A stretch of DNA of 64,000 bases from Petrosia ficiformis. Lineage: Eukaryota; Porifera; Demospongiae; Haplosclerida; Petrosiidae. Positions within the stretch are counted from its first letter, which is position 1. The number at the start of each line of letters is the position of its first letter. The stretch spans positions 1,313,001-1,377,000 of the forward strand of contig OX345639.1 in assembly GCA_947044365.1 (NCBI GenBank), given 5' to 3'. The translations under genes were made by a program, and so were the position numbers. The notes beneath the pieces are model-generated. The model was given only the letters and a program-made list of their open reading frames with translations. It was not told the origin of the DNA and made no database searches. This document shows, one piece after another, positions 25,377-37,439 of this stretch.

Positions 25377-25990
25377 TACGTATACATTGTATATATGTGC
25401 GTGTGTGATATATTTTATTACACCTCCCTATTATGAGACATCATTTAATACAGCTTTGGAATGAGGATCTAAAGCTATTTCACAAATCAACAGATTTGAA
25501 TCTCCCTCTTCTTTGAGCTATTTCTGCTTTTGCTTCTCATTTTTTTCTAGTGATTTGTAGTTAGACAGTAAAAAAAATATAACGTAATATTAGGCCACTT
25601 CCATCATGTAACCTCTTCCTCCTCCTCGTATGTAAAACAAGAAATCACAAATTGTTCATCTACCCGCATCCTATAATTCTGATACAAGACTCATTGCCTA
25701 AAAATCCATAGAAAATTTTATTACTCCTGGCCAGATGACTTGAGCACTTGATAGTTCAGTCAATCAACAGCAGCTAAACAAACCTAAAAAGGGGATTTGA
25801 AGCAATATTATACACATATACTATTCTATAGTTCTATAGTTCTATTAATATCCAAAACATTTTCATAATAGTTAGATCGAATTATAATTATAATAATATA
25901 TATACAAATGTATATAATACCTTCTATCTTTCTGTATATACATATACACACATACGTACAGGATTACCTGTTAATGTAGAGACTGATATT
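25377..25990. other. Intergenic, no gene seen
   Basis: AT-rich, with a few TATACA/ACATATA runs. Short open stretches only; nothing recognised. Confidence 0.4.
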
Positions 25991-26053
25991 CATGAAATCA
26001 GAGTAGTAAAAAGATGAACAGCCGGTAGAGAACAGTGAAGGTGATGGATGCTA

Positions 26054-29000
26054 TTATGATGACATCAATTCTGTTTTGTGGTTGAAACTTGTAAAACATA
26101 AACTGCTAAAATTCATATAAATAATAGTATTGAAAACAGTTGAAAACTTCCTATGCAATAACAAGAATTAGTATATGCTATAACGAAGATATTTATGGAT
26201 AAGTTAAGTAATGCCATGCCATCCAAATTTTGCTGCAGATTATTGTACATTTTAAATTGAAATATCAATCACCTCAAAGCTGGTATTTCACTGCAGTCAC
26301 TGTAAGAACACATTGATACACTCTCTAGAGCATTATTCCACTCCTGATATTCAACCACAAAATCTTCACTATGTCCATCTGAAAATCTAGACACAACAGT
26401 TCACTGAAGTTAATAAATGTTAGAGTGAAAAAGCTCCCCTATATCGTATTACTGTTGAAACAACAGGCTGTCTAGGTGTGACATTGATATATAAGCGTAC
26501 AGTTCACAACTGGCTACATTGAGCTAGAGTGAAAAAGCTCCCCTCTATTGTATTACTGTTGATACAACAAGCTGTCTAGAAGTGTGACAATGATATATAA
26601 GCATACAGTTCACAACTGGCTACATTGAGCTAGAGTGGAAAAGCTCCCCTCTATTGTAATACTGTTGATACAACAAGCTGTCTAGAAGTGTGACAATGAT
26701 ATATAAGCATACAGTTCACAACTGGCTACATTGAGCTAGAGTGAAAAAGCTCCCCTCTATTGTATTACTGTTGATACAACAAGCTGTCTAGAAGTGTGAC
26801 AATGATATATAAGCATACAGTTCACAACTGGCTACATTGAGCTAGAGTGAAAAAGCTCCCCTCTATCATATTACTGTTGAAACAACAGGCTGTCTAGGTG
26901 TGACATTGATATATAAGCGTACAGTTCACAACTGGCTACATTGAGCTAGAGTGAAAAAGCTCCCCTCTATTGTGATACAACAGGCTGTCTAGAAGTGTGA
27001 CAATGATATATAAGCATACAGTTCACAACTGGCTACATTGAGCTAGAGTGAAAAAGCTCCCCTCTATCGTATTACTGTTGAAACAACAGGCTGTCTAGAA
27101 GTGTGACATTGATATATAAGCATACAGTTCACAACTGGCTACGTTGAGCTAGAGTGAAAAAGCTCCCCTCTATCATATTACTGTTGAAACAATAGGCTGT
27201 CTAGAAGTGTGACATATTAATATACCCACACAGTTCACAACTGGCTACATTCAGCTATAGAGTGAAAAAGCTCCCCTCTATCGTATTACTGTTGAAGCAA
27301 CAGGCTGTCTAGAAGTGTTACATATTGATATATAAGCATACAGTTCACAACTGGCTACATTGAGCTAGAGTGAAAAAGCTCCCCTCTATCATATTACTGT
27401 TAAAAGGCTGTCTAAAACATTGATATACGTAATCACACAGTTCACTACTGGCTACATTCAGCTGTAGAATGAAAAAGCTCCCCTCTTATCATATTACTGT
27501 TGAAACAACAGGCTGTATAGAAGTGTTACATATTGATATATAAGCATACAGTTCACAACTGGCTACATTGAGCTAGAGTGAAAAAGCTCCCCTCTATCAT
27601 ATTACTGTTGATACAACAGGCTGTCTAGAAGTGTGACATATTCACAGTTCACAACAGGCTACATTCAGCTCAGCATTTTTGATAAGCTCATATGGCGCAC
27701 CATTAGCCCAAAAGGCTTTTTGTTTGTTTGGCACTGCACAGTTCTCTATTTGGGCCAGATGGTGCAGTTAACTGGCTCAAAATGTATTCCCGATGGCGCA
27801 CACATTAACCATTGTTGAGCCAATTTGACCATGCTTCAAAAGTTATCTAAATTCTAATTCAGCACTGGAGTGAAAAAGCACCCCTCTATCGTATTACTGT
27901 TGATACTAGAATTGTGGCATATTAATATAACCACACAGTTCACAACTGACTACATTCAGCTAGAGTGAAAAAGCGCCCCTCTATCGTATTACTGTTGAAG
28001 CAACAGGCTGTCTAGAAGTGTTACATATTGATATATAAGCATACAGTTCACAACTGGCTACATTGAGCTAGAGTGGAAAAGCTCCCCTCTATCGTATTAC
28101 TGTTGAAACAACGGGCTGTCTAGAAGTATGACATTGATATAGTCACACAGTTCACAACTGGCTACATTCAGCTGTAGAATGAAAAAAGCGCCCCTCTATC
28201 GTATTACTGTTGAAACAACAGGCTGTCTAGAAGTGTTACATATTGATATATAAGCATACAGTTCACAACTGGCTACATTGAGCTAGAGTGGAAAAGCTCC
28301 CCTCTATCGTATTACTGTTGAAACAACAGGCTGTCTAGAAGTATGACATTGATATAGTCACACAGTTCACAACTGGCTACATTCAGCTGTAGAATGAAAA
28401 AAGTGCCCCTCTATCGTATTACTGTTGAAACAACAGGCTGTCTAGAAGTGTTACATATTGATATATAAGCATACAGTTCACAACTGGCTACATTGAGCTA
28501 GAGTGGAAAAGCTCCCCTCTATCGTATTACTGTTGAAACAACAGGCTGTCTAGAAGTATGACACATTGATATAGTCACACAGTTCACAACTGGCTACTTT
28601 CAGCAAAAGAGTGAAAAAGCGCCCCTCTATCGTATTACTGTTGATACAACAGGCTGTCTAGAAGTGTGACATGATATAGTCACACAATTCACAACTGGCT
28701 ACATTCAGCTCAGCATTTTTGATAAGCTCATATGGCACACCAGTAGCCCAAAGAGCTTCTTGTTTAGCACAGCACAGTTCTCTATTTGGGGCAGATGGTG
28801 CAGTTAATTATGATTATCTTGTCATCAACTCTTATTATGTTATTTGGGTCAAAATGTATTCCCAATGGCGCACATACTAACCATTGTTGAGCCAATTTGG
28901 CCCATGCGTCGTCAAAAATTCTGATAATATAAGATATGTACTGATAACTGATCTGATATTAGATGTACCCTCTGGTTTCTTATTCTTTCAAATAATTATG

Positions 29001-30059
29001 AGTACAATAAAAGTGATTGTTGATGTTAGAAATGACATCATTAGTACACTTTTTACAATATCGGATATATTTTTCCGAAATAACTGATACCGATATAATG
29101 ACCGATATAATGACCAATATAATGACCAATTACTGACTGATCCAACATATTGGTGAATCACTATATTACAGTGACCATATAATTAATGATTGATTTCGTG
29201 AGTAGGTCAAGTATTATAGCTATTTGTTAGGTCACAGTGGTTACCTCCATTATTATATTGGTCACAATTTGACTCCCCCCCTCCAATTGTGTAGAAGGTA
29301 TTAAAAACCAATCACAGTTTTCAATAACTTCCTTTGCATGTACATTCTAAGAATAAGATCTTAATAATTTGGTTTTCCTCCATTATAATGGTCACAATTT
29401 GACTCCCTATCTAGTCTCTCCCTCATTGTGTAGAAGGTATTATAACCAATTACAGTTTCAATAACTTCCTTTGCATGTACATTCTAAGAATAAGATCTAA
29501 TAGTTAATTGGTTTGATATCCTCTATTATTATAATGATCACAATTTGACTCCCCTATCTAGTCTCTCCCCCATTCTCTACAAGGTATTAATAACTTCCTT
29601 TGCATGTACATTCTAAGAATAAGATCTTAATAGTTTGGTTTTCGTCCATTATAATGATCACAATTTGACTCCCTAGCTAGTCTCTTCCACATTGTCTAGA
29701 AGGTATTAATAACTTCCTTTGCATGCACATTCTAAGAATAAGATCTTAATAGTTTGGTTTTCCTCCATTATAATGATCACAATTTGACTCCCTAGCTAGT
29801 CTCTTCCACATTGTCTAGAAGGTATTAATAACTTCCTTTGCATGCACATTCTAAGAATAAGATCTTAATAGTTTGGTTTAGTCACCAACATGTCAACTAT
29901 CCTTCATCAGGGAATATTAGACATACAATTGCAGATACTGAGAACTGCATTGGCTTCAACAAAGTGTTATAGTATGGATAGGTCTATTAAACAAAGTATG
30001 TATCTCTCTATGTAATTACTTTATGAAATTAATTTTGAATGCTGGGCTAATTATCAATA

Positions 30060-30090
<31 letters not shown>

Positions 30091-33000
30091 ATATATATAA
30101 TGCTATAAAAATAAATACCTTAGCTATATTAACAGTCATTGAAAATACAAAACGCGAACCAATACCACATATTTGAAAGTCAAAAATGCTACGATATATA
30201 GCATACCAAAACGCCTTATTATTTGAACATGAATATTATTAATAATGAGATAGTTAGAGTTAGACAGAAGCCATTATAAATATAAACATCTCCTTTTAAT
30301 TTTCAGGTCATCATTGAAATGTCATAGATTCGTTAATTATAAAATTTTACTATTTCAATAAGAAAACTGGAATATCGTAAATTCATCAACTTGGTATTAA
30401 ATTAAAAAAACGTTGCAATCCTCGCTATTTAGGTGGATTTGTCAACTTGCTATTAATGTGACAATGTATCTCGTTACAAAAACTGGAATTTCATAAATTC
30501 GTCAAATTATAAAACGTTACAATATAGCTCATTGTGAAAACTGGAATATTATAGATTTGTCAACTCCGCATTCAGTTATAAAATGCTCATAAAAACACGT
30601 GAATAATAGAGAGATAAATACACATAATATTGAGAGAGAGAGAGAGAGAGAGAGAGATTCACATATAATATACAATATACAAATAAATAGGTAAATACAT
30701 ATAAATAGATAGACATACAAATTGAGATAGATAATGCAAAAGGACTATATATATATGGTTAAAAATGGTTTTTGTGGGTCCAGCAGGGCCTCAAACTTTC
30801 AACTTAGGAACTCTTAGTATGAATGTACTGTCAAACTTGGTATTTAGTTATAAAACGTTAAAATGTATCTCATTCAAAACTTGAATATCATAGATTTGTT
30901 AACTCGCTATTTGTCAACTCGGTGTTAATTATAAAACGTTACAATATATCTCGTTGTGAAAACTGGAATATTGAAACTTTCAATTAAGGAACTCTTAGTA
31001 TGAATGTAAAAAAACTGTAGTACAATTTTTTGAAAGGTCTGGAAATATTTTACATAAATGAATCACATGAGTTAGTCATATGATATAGATCAGCTATCAA
31101 GAATTGAAGTAACAATTGAATATTCAAAAGAAAAAAATAGTTGCTGTTTTTTTTTACTTCGGGAATACAAAAATAATTTGAAGTCAGTGCTAATGTTACT
31201 CTGAGCAATGATGGTGAGAATTATTTGCGGGTGTTATTGGGAAATTATCAGGAAAAGGAGTTCCATAAATATATGTTTATCGAAGGAATTGGAAAAATAA
31301 AGTGCGAACTCCATATAAAGCCTGCTGACCAATATGAAGTATTTTTTCCCATGTAAAGTATGAAGTTCCCCATGTTTTATTGACAGCCAGAGACTAGATG
31401 AAGCTTCGACCTTTAAAAATGGATATTTTAGACTAAGAACACTTCATATATGAGATATCTTAGAGTATGAAGAAGTGTTACAACAACAATGGAGGCAAAG
31501 TAGAGTGATTTATTTCAATTTATATGTATATATGTTGTTCTTTTGACAGGGTTGTTTCAGCAATAATGGTCTTCATCAACGCCCTTTGAATGTCTTTATT
31601 TCATTCCACATAGATTTTTTTTTATTATAGCTGTTAGATTTTAAAATAGTTGCCATGTTTTTTGTTAAGTGAACAGGAAAACTATTCTAGTTTAAAATGC
31701 TAAAGTCATTGTGAATAATGGTGATAAGGAGTACGTCCCTTGACGATGATCAGGTTAGGAAGAGACTGGATCAACAATGGAGGTAAAGAATAACGATATT
31801 AGAAATAGCTCCATAACAAGAGATCTATTTTTAGTTTAAGTCTACAAGGTCTGCCAAGCAGGAAAGTAGATGATGCTTCCTTACCATTGACCTTTTAAAA
31901 AACTTCATATTTATGACCAACTTTGGGTCAAGAACACTTCACAAATGAGACATCTCATAGAATATGAAGAAGTGTTAGCCAAATGTTTTATTCAGCCAAT
32001 TTTGAAATAGTAAATAATATATTTCTTTTCGTTTTTCGTTCTAATTATTATAATTAATACGCGTTGTAATAAAATTTGTGCGCCAATTTCTTAATTTACA
32101 TGTACGTATATTCTTTTGGCAGGGTTGTTACATCAGCAATGATGGTCTTCAGCAACACCCTTTGAATGTCACTCCAGCCATTCCATATAGATTTTTTATT
32201 ATAGCTGTTAGATTTTTAAAATAGTTGCTGTGTTGTTTTTTTTTCAACAATGGAGGCGAAGGAGAGTCATTTATTTCGATTTACATGTATATTCTTCTTT
32301 TGACAGGGTTGTTGTCTTCAGCAATAATGCTCTTCAGCAACGCCCTTTGAATGTCTTTATTTCACTCTAGCCATTCCAAAGAGATTTCCTGCAGCTGTTA
32401 GATTTTAAAATAGTTGCCATGCTTTTTTTTGTTTTTTTTGGTTAAGTGAACAGGAAAACTTAAAGTGCTAAAGTCATTGTGAATAATGGTGATAAGGAGT
32501 AGCTATGTCCCTTGACGATGATCAGGTTAGGAAGAGACTGGATCAAAAATGGAGGCAAAGGAGAGTCATTTATTTCGATTTACATGTATATTCTTCTTTT
32601 AAAATTTGACAGGGTTGTTATATCAGCAATGATGGTCTTCAGTAACATCCTTTGAATGTCTTTATATCACTCTAGATCTAGCCATACCAAAGAGATTTTT
32701 TATTATAGCTGTTAGATTTTAAAATACGTAGTTGCCATGTTGTTTTTTTTTTTTTTAAATGAACAGGCAAACGGTTTTAATTTAAAGTGCTAAAGTCATT
32801 GTGAATAATGGTGATAAGGAGTATATGTCCCTTGACGATGATCAGGTTAGGAAGAGACTGGATCAACAATGGAGGCAAAGAATAACGATATTAAAAATAG
32901 CTCCATAACAAGAGATCTATCTTTTAGTTTAAGTCTACAAGGTCTGCCAAGCAGGAAAGTACATGATGCTTCCTTACTATTGACCTTTTAAAAAACTTCA

Positions 33001-36000
33001 TTTTTTTGACCAACTATGTATGGGTCAAGAACACTTCACTAATGAGACCGGCATCTCAAATAATATGAAGAAGTGTTAGCCAAATGTTTTATTCAGCCAA
33101 TTTTGTTTCAAATCAAATTGTAAATAATATATTTCTTCATTTATAATTATTATAATTAATACGCGTTGTAATAAAATTTGTGCGCCAATTTCTTAATTTA
33201 CATGTATATTCTTTTGGCAGGGTTGTTACATCAGCAATTAATGATGGTCTTCAGCAACACCCTTTGAATGTCACTCCAGCCATTCCATATAGATTTTTTA
33301 TTATAGCTGTTAGATTTTTAAAATAGTTGCTGTGTTGTTTTTTTTTCAACAATGGAGGCGAAGGAGAGTCATTTATTTCGATTTACATGTATATTCTTCT
33401 TTTGACAGGGTTGTTGTCTTCAGCAATAATGCTCTTCAGCAACACCCTTTGAATGTCTTTATTTCACTCTAGCCATTCCAAAGAGATTTCCTGCAGCTGT
33501 TAGATTTTAAAATAGTTGCCATGTTGTTTTTTTTTGGTTAAGTTAACAGGAAACCTATTTTAATTTAAAGTGCTAAAGTCATTGTGAATAATGGTGATAA
33601 GGAGTACGTCCCTTGACGATGATCAGGTTAGGAAGCGACTGGATCAACAATGGAGGCAAAGAATAATGATATTAAAAATAGCTCCATAACAAGAGATCTA
33701 TTTTTAGTTTAAGTCCCCAAGGTCTTCCAAGCAGGAAAGTAGATGATGCTTCCTTACTTAAAAAACTTTTCATTTTTGACAAACTTTGGGTCAAGAACAC
33801 TTCACTAATGAGACCGGCATCTCAAATAATATGAAGAAGTGTTAGCCAAATGTTTTATTCAGCCAATTTTGTTTCAAATGAAATTGTAAATAATATATTT
33901 CTTTTTTTTTTTCATTTATAATTATTATAATTATTACGCGTTGTAATAAAATTTGTGCACCAAGTTTTAATTTGCATGTATATTCTTTTGGCAGGGTTGT
34001 TACATCAGCAATGATGGTCTTCAGCAACACCCTTTGAATGTCACTCTAGCAATTCCATATAGATTATTTATTATTGCTGTTAGATTTTTAAAATAGTGTT
34101 TTTTTTTCAACAATGGAGCCGTAGGAGAGTCATTTATTTTTTGACAGGGTTGTTGTCTTCAGCAATAATGCTCTTCAGCAACACTCTTTGAATGTCTTTA
34201 TTTCACTCTAACCATTCCAAAGAGATTTCCTGCAGCTGTTAGATTTAAAATAGTTGCCATGTTTTTTTTTGGTTAAGTTAACAGGAAAACTATTTTAATT
34301 TAAAGTGCTAAAGTCATTGTGAATAATGGTGATAGAGTACGTCCCTTGATGATGATCAGGTTAGGAAGCGACTGGATCAACAATGGAGGCAAAGAATAAT
34401 GATATTAAAAATAGCTCCATAACAAGAGATCTATTTTTAGTTTAAGTCCCCAAGGTCTGCCAAGCAGGAAAGTAGATGATGCTTCCTTACCATTGACCTT
34501 TTAAAAAACTTCACATTTTTGACCAACTTTGGGTCAAGAACACTTCACTAACGAGACATCTCAAATAATATGAAGAAGTGTTAGCCAAATGTTTTATTCA
34601 GCCAATTTTGTTTCAAATCAAATTGTAAATAATATATTTCTTTTTTTTTTCATTTATAATTATTATAATTATTACGCGTTGTAATAAAATTTGTGCGCCA
34701 AGTTTTAATTTGCATGTATATTCTTTTGGCAGGGTTGTTACATCAGCAATGATGGTCTTCAGCAACACCCTTTGAATGTCACTCCAGCCATTCCATATAG
34801 ATTTTTTATTATAGCTGTTACATTTTAAAATAGTTGCTGTGTTGTTTTTTTTTCTGTGAATAATGATGACTGGATACTGGTCAGGAACAGGAGCTTCACT
34901 ACAATGATAAAAAGTAATGTTTTTTTTATCTGAGCAAATGGAAAAAATAAAGTGATAATTTTTGGATGGCCATACAAAGTCTGCTGAGCAATATTAAAGT
35001 ATATACTTTCCAATGTTTTATTGACAGCCAGTGACTAGATAAAGCTTTCTCAAGATCAAACTTAAAAAACTGCATATTTTAGACCTGCTGTTACATGTTA
35101 AAATAGTTGCCATGTTGTTGTTTTTTTTTTCTTAAGTGAACAGGCAAACTATTTTAATTTAAAGTGCTAAAGTCATTGTGAATAATGGTGATAAGGAGTA
35201 CGTCCCTTTGCGATGGTCAGGTTAGGAAGAATCTGGATCAACAATGGAAGCAAAGAATAACGATATTAGAAATACCCGGTAGCTCCATAACAAGAGATCT
35301 ATCTTTTAGTTTTAAGTCTACAAGGTCTGCCAAGCAGGAAAGTAGATGATGCTTCCTTACCATTGACCTTTTAAAAAACTTCACATTTTTGACCAACTAT
35401 GGGTCAAGAACACTTCACTAATGAGACATCTCAAATAATATGAAGAAGTGTTAGCCAAATGTTTTATTCAGCCAATTTTGTTTCAAATCAAATTGTAAAT
35501 AATATATTTCTTTTTTTTTCATGATTATAATTATGCGAATTAATACGCGTTGTAATAAAATTATCCGCTTTATGCGTCAATTTCTTAATTTTCCTTCTCG
35601 CAGCTGCCATTATGTAAGATGAGGGAGAAAGGAGGAAAGCAGCTAGGAATGGTAGGATGTTTCTCCAAGAGCACAATGAAACCATGAGATTCAGTTATTA
35701 GTGCTAAAGTGTTGACAGCCATGTCTCTATCTATTTAACCTATCTATTCACTATTTGTAATAGCAAGTCAATAATAAGTAGAAGTTGGTATACTATTAAT
35801 TATTTGTTTATTGCTTTAGCGCTTAAAAAACACCATCATAAAATAGACATTCAATGACTGTTATTATAATTGTATTATAATATATCTTATTCCTATTACA
35901 ATAAATTCACTTTCACTTATCATTACATTATAAATTGTAATATTATACCATCCATACAAAGTCTCAATTAATCGTAACATTTAATAGTTCATTAATAATT

Positions 36001-37187
36001 GTTCATAAACATTTTTTCTCGCGGTGCTTAGGGTCATTTCAGTATCAACAGTCACAATTAATATTATTATTATTATTATTATTATTATAATTATTAGTAC
36101 ATTATTATAATTATTAGTACATTATTATATTACATGGGACTGTTGATACAGAAAAAAAGCTTTAAGCTTTAACTTATTTCGCGCAGTATGGATGGTATTA
36201 CATTATGTTTAGTTAGGAAAAGACAATTTTATATTATAATTACAATAGCAAATATTTAAACAATTTTTGTTCACCTTCCAACCATTTTAATTTTAGTAGC
36301 AATCATCACATTACAGGAAATCAAAACTCCTTTACAGGTTCTAGAGAGATACATATCATTCTGTGGAAAATACTAAATAAGATACCCTGAAGATAATTTA
36401 CCAGTTGACATGTTGGTGACTATAGTATTGTGAAATGCTAATCCCGTATCCTCAATCTCAAGCCAACACTTTGTCTCTCTCTCCCCTTGTCAGATGGCAT
36501 GCGCTCGACCTCCCTTTGAGATTTGTGTTCATTTTATTATGCTAAGGCCATAGTTGCTAAACGTCTCTATCCCCTTGGCCCGAGCCAGGCTGGGGTGTTT
36601 TTTTACAGCCCCATGCAAGAATAGAAGTCTTAACTGCACAACAATGGATCTAACGATTTGACATGTTTTCTATCATCAATCATTGATATTTGAAATTAAA
36701 TTGATCTGACTCTTCAAATCACGCATAGCCATAAGTGCATAAGCATTCACTACGTGAAGCATGAAGCATGAAGCATGAAGCATTATATGAAGCATGAAGC
36801 ATTAAGCATGAAGCATAAAGCATTAAACATTAAGCATGAAGCATTATATGAATCATTAAGCATGAAGCATTAAGCATGAAGCATTAAGCATGAAGCATGA
36901 AGCATAGAAGTCCTGGCTATAATAAGCACATAAGCATTCACCATGTGAAGCATGAACCATGAAGCATGAAGCATATTTATATAAGCATAAAAACATAAGC
37001 ATATAATCACACTAGATATACAATCGAAGTTACGTGTTTGAAGCTATGTGTTCGAAGCTGTGTCTTCAAAGCTCTCCGCATAAATTATGTAAATAGAAAG
37101 AAGAGTACAGATTTAATCATAGCACTCTCTAATTGAAAATAAAACATTGACAAATCACTGACCAGTGTGAGCTAAGTTAAGCATCAT
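26054..37187 (-). CDS. Possible three-exon gene for a ~61-aa protein (weak)
   Basis: Candidate exons on the minus strand are 37187-37163 (MMLNLAHT, phase 1 at GTCAGT), 26378-26273 (acceptor TTTTCAG, frame DGHSEDFVVEYQEWNNALES, phase 2 at GTGATT) and 26105-26054 (acceptor ATTTTAG, ends ...FNHKTELMSS stop). All phases agree, and a CCAAT/GC-box/CRE cluster lies upstream of exon 1. The intron would be 10.8 kb and consist almost wholly of tandem repeats. An alternative frame of the last exon encodes a hydrophobic span (RIDVIIIASITFTVLYRLF), but it does not fit the phase. No family recognised. The first and second exons may belong to different genes. Confidence 0.25.
26405..28710. repeat. ~105-115-bp tandem repeat, ~20 copies
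   Basis: The unit carries GAGTGAAAAAGCTCCCCTCT, TATTACTGTTGAAACAACAG, GCTGTCTAGAAGTGTGACA and CAGTTCACAACTGGCTACAT. Copies vary in length. Two copies of dispersed element C (27690-27845, 28712-28915) join the array at the same unit position. Confidence 0.9.
27690..27845 (+). mobile_element. Dispersed element, family C copy 2
   Basis: It interrupts the ~110-bp tandem array after GGCTACATTCAGCT. It reads CATATGGCGCACCATTAGCC ... GTTGAGCCAATTTG and is the reverse complement of the copy at 13775-13970. Confidence 0.55.
28712..28915 (+). mobile_element. Dispersed element, family C copy 3
   Basis: Same orientation and same flank (GGCTACATTCAGCTCAGCAT) as the copy at 27690. It closes the tandem array and carries a ~25-bp extra segment in the middle relative to copy 2. 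Confidence 0.55.
29235..29885. repeat. ~120-bp tandem repeat, ~5 copies
   Basis: The unit contains CACAATTTGACTCCCTAGCT, AAGGTATTAATAACTTCCTT and TGCATGTACATTCTAAGAAT. The last two copies are almost identical; the first is the most diverged and longest. Confidence 0.88.
29886..31100. repeat. AT-rich spacer with diverged ~120-bp repeat and (TA)n, (GA)n runs
   Basis: A (TA)n tract lies at about 30066-30100 and (GA)n at 30632-30657. Between about 30300 and 31000, AAACTGGAATATCATAGATT and AACTCGGTATTAATTATAAA motifs recur four to five times with heavy divergence. No gene seen. Confidence 0.6.
31100..35620. repeat. Complex macrosatellite-like repeat, units ~740-1100 bp
   Basis: The anchor ACGCGTTGTAATAAAATTTG occurs at 32059, 33161, 33936, 34674 and 35545 (spacings 1102, 775, 738, 871). 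A second anchor, GATGATCAGGTTAGGAAG, occurs six times, once as GATGGTCAGG. Units are mosaics of shared modules (TTTTGACAGGGTTGTTG..., AGTGCTAAAGTCATTGTGAA, CAAGGTCTGCCAAGCAGG) in variable order. Both strands are closed by stops, so it is not coding. The origin is unknown; it could be a satellite or an amplified non-coding transcript unit. Confidence 0.8.
35621..36740. other. AT-rich spacer, no gene seen
   Basis: It contains an (ATT)n run at about 36060-36090 and a short duplicated TTATTATAATTATTAGTACA. Around 36470-36600 the base composition is more even and a plus-strand acceptor-like CTCCCCTTGTCAG occurs, but no extended reading frame follows. Confidence 0.45.
36745..36990. repeat. GAAGCATGAAGCATTAAGCAT minisatellite
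   Basis: Runs of a 9-bp motif (GAAGCAT plus GA/TA) in two blocks separated by a short unique stretch that itself begins with a diverged copy. Confidence 0.88.
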
Positions 37188-37249
37188 TCTTGTCAGTGAC
37201 TGCACACCTTCCAGCTGACCTACCGAGGTGACATAGAGCGGAATAGAAA

Positions 37250-37335
37250 CAAGGCCGATAGCCAATCAATGAACGAAAATGTAACGTTAACACACTATGC
37301 AGAAGGCGGGGCTTGACATCTGACGTGACAGAGGG
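37250..37335. promoter_or_regulatory. Promoter-like cluster (CCAAT, GC box, CRE)
   Basis: GCCAATCAATG (37261), GGCGGGGC (37308) and TGACGTGA (37322) lie within 70 bp in one of the few moderately GC-rich patches of the repeat tract. It sits 60-150 bp upstream of the weak minus-strand exon at 37187-37163, but it could equally serve a plus-strand transcript. Confidence 0.4.
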
Positions 37336-37439
37336 GGAAAACATTTATTGTGTTCAATGTGTTGACTGAGCAATAAGTTTGGGGATAGCCTAGCTGTGAT
37401 CTGGAGGGAAAGAGAGGTTAATTTCTTTTTCATATTTAT

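Noticed and set aside
25998..26105. Tail-anchor exon (RIDVIIIASITFTVLYRLF)
   Set aside because: The frame does not fit the phase of the only upstream exon candidate, so the shorter frame ending at 26054 is preferred, at low confidence.
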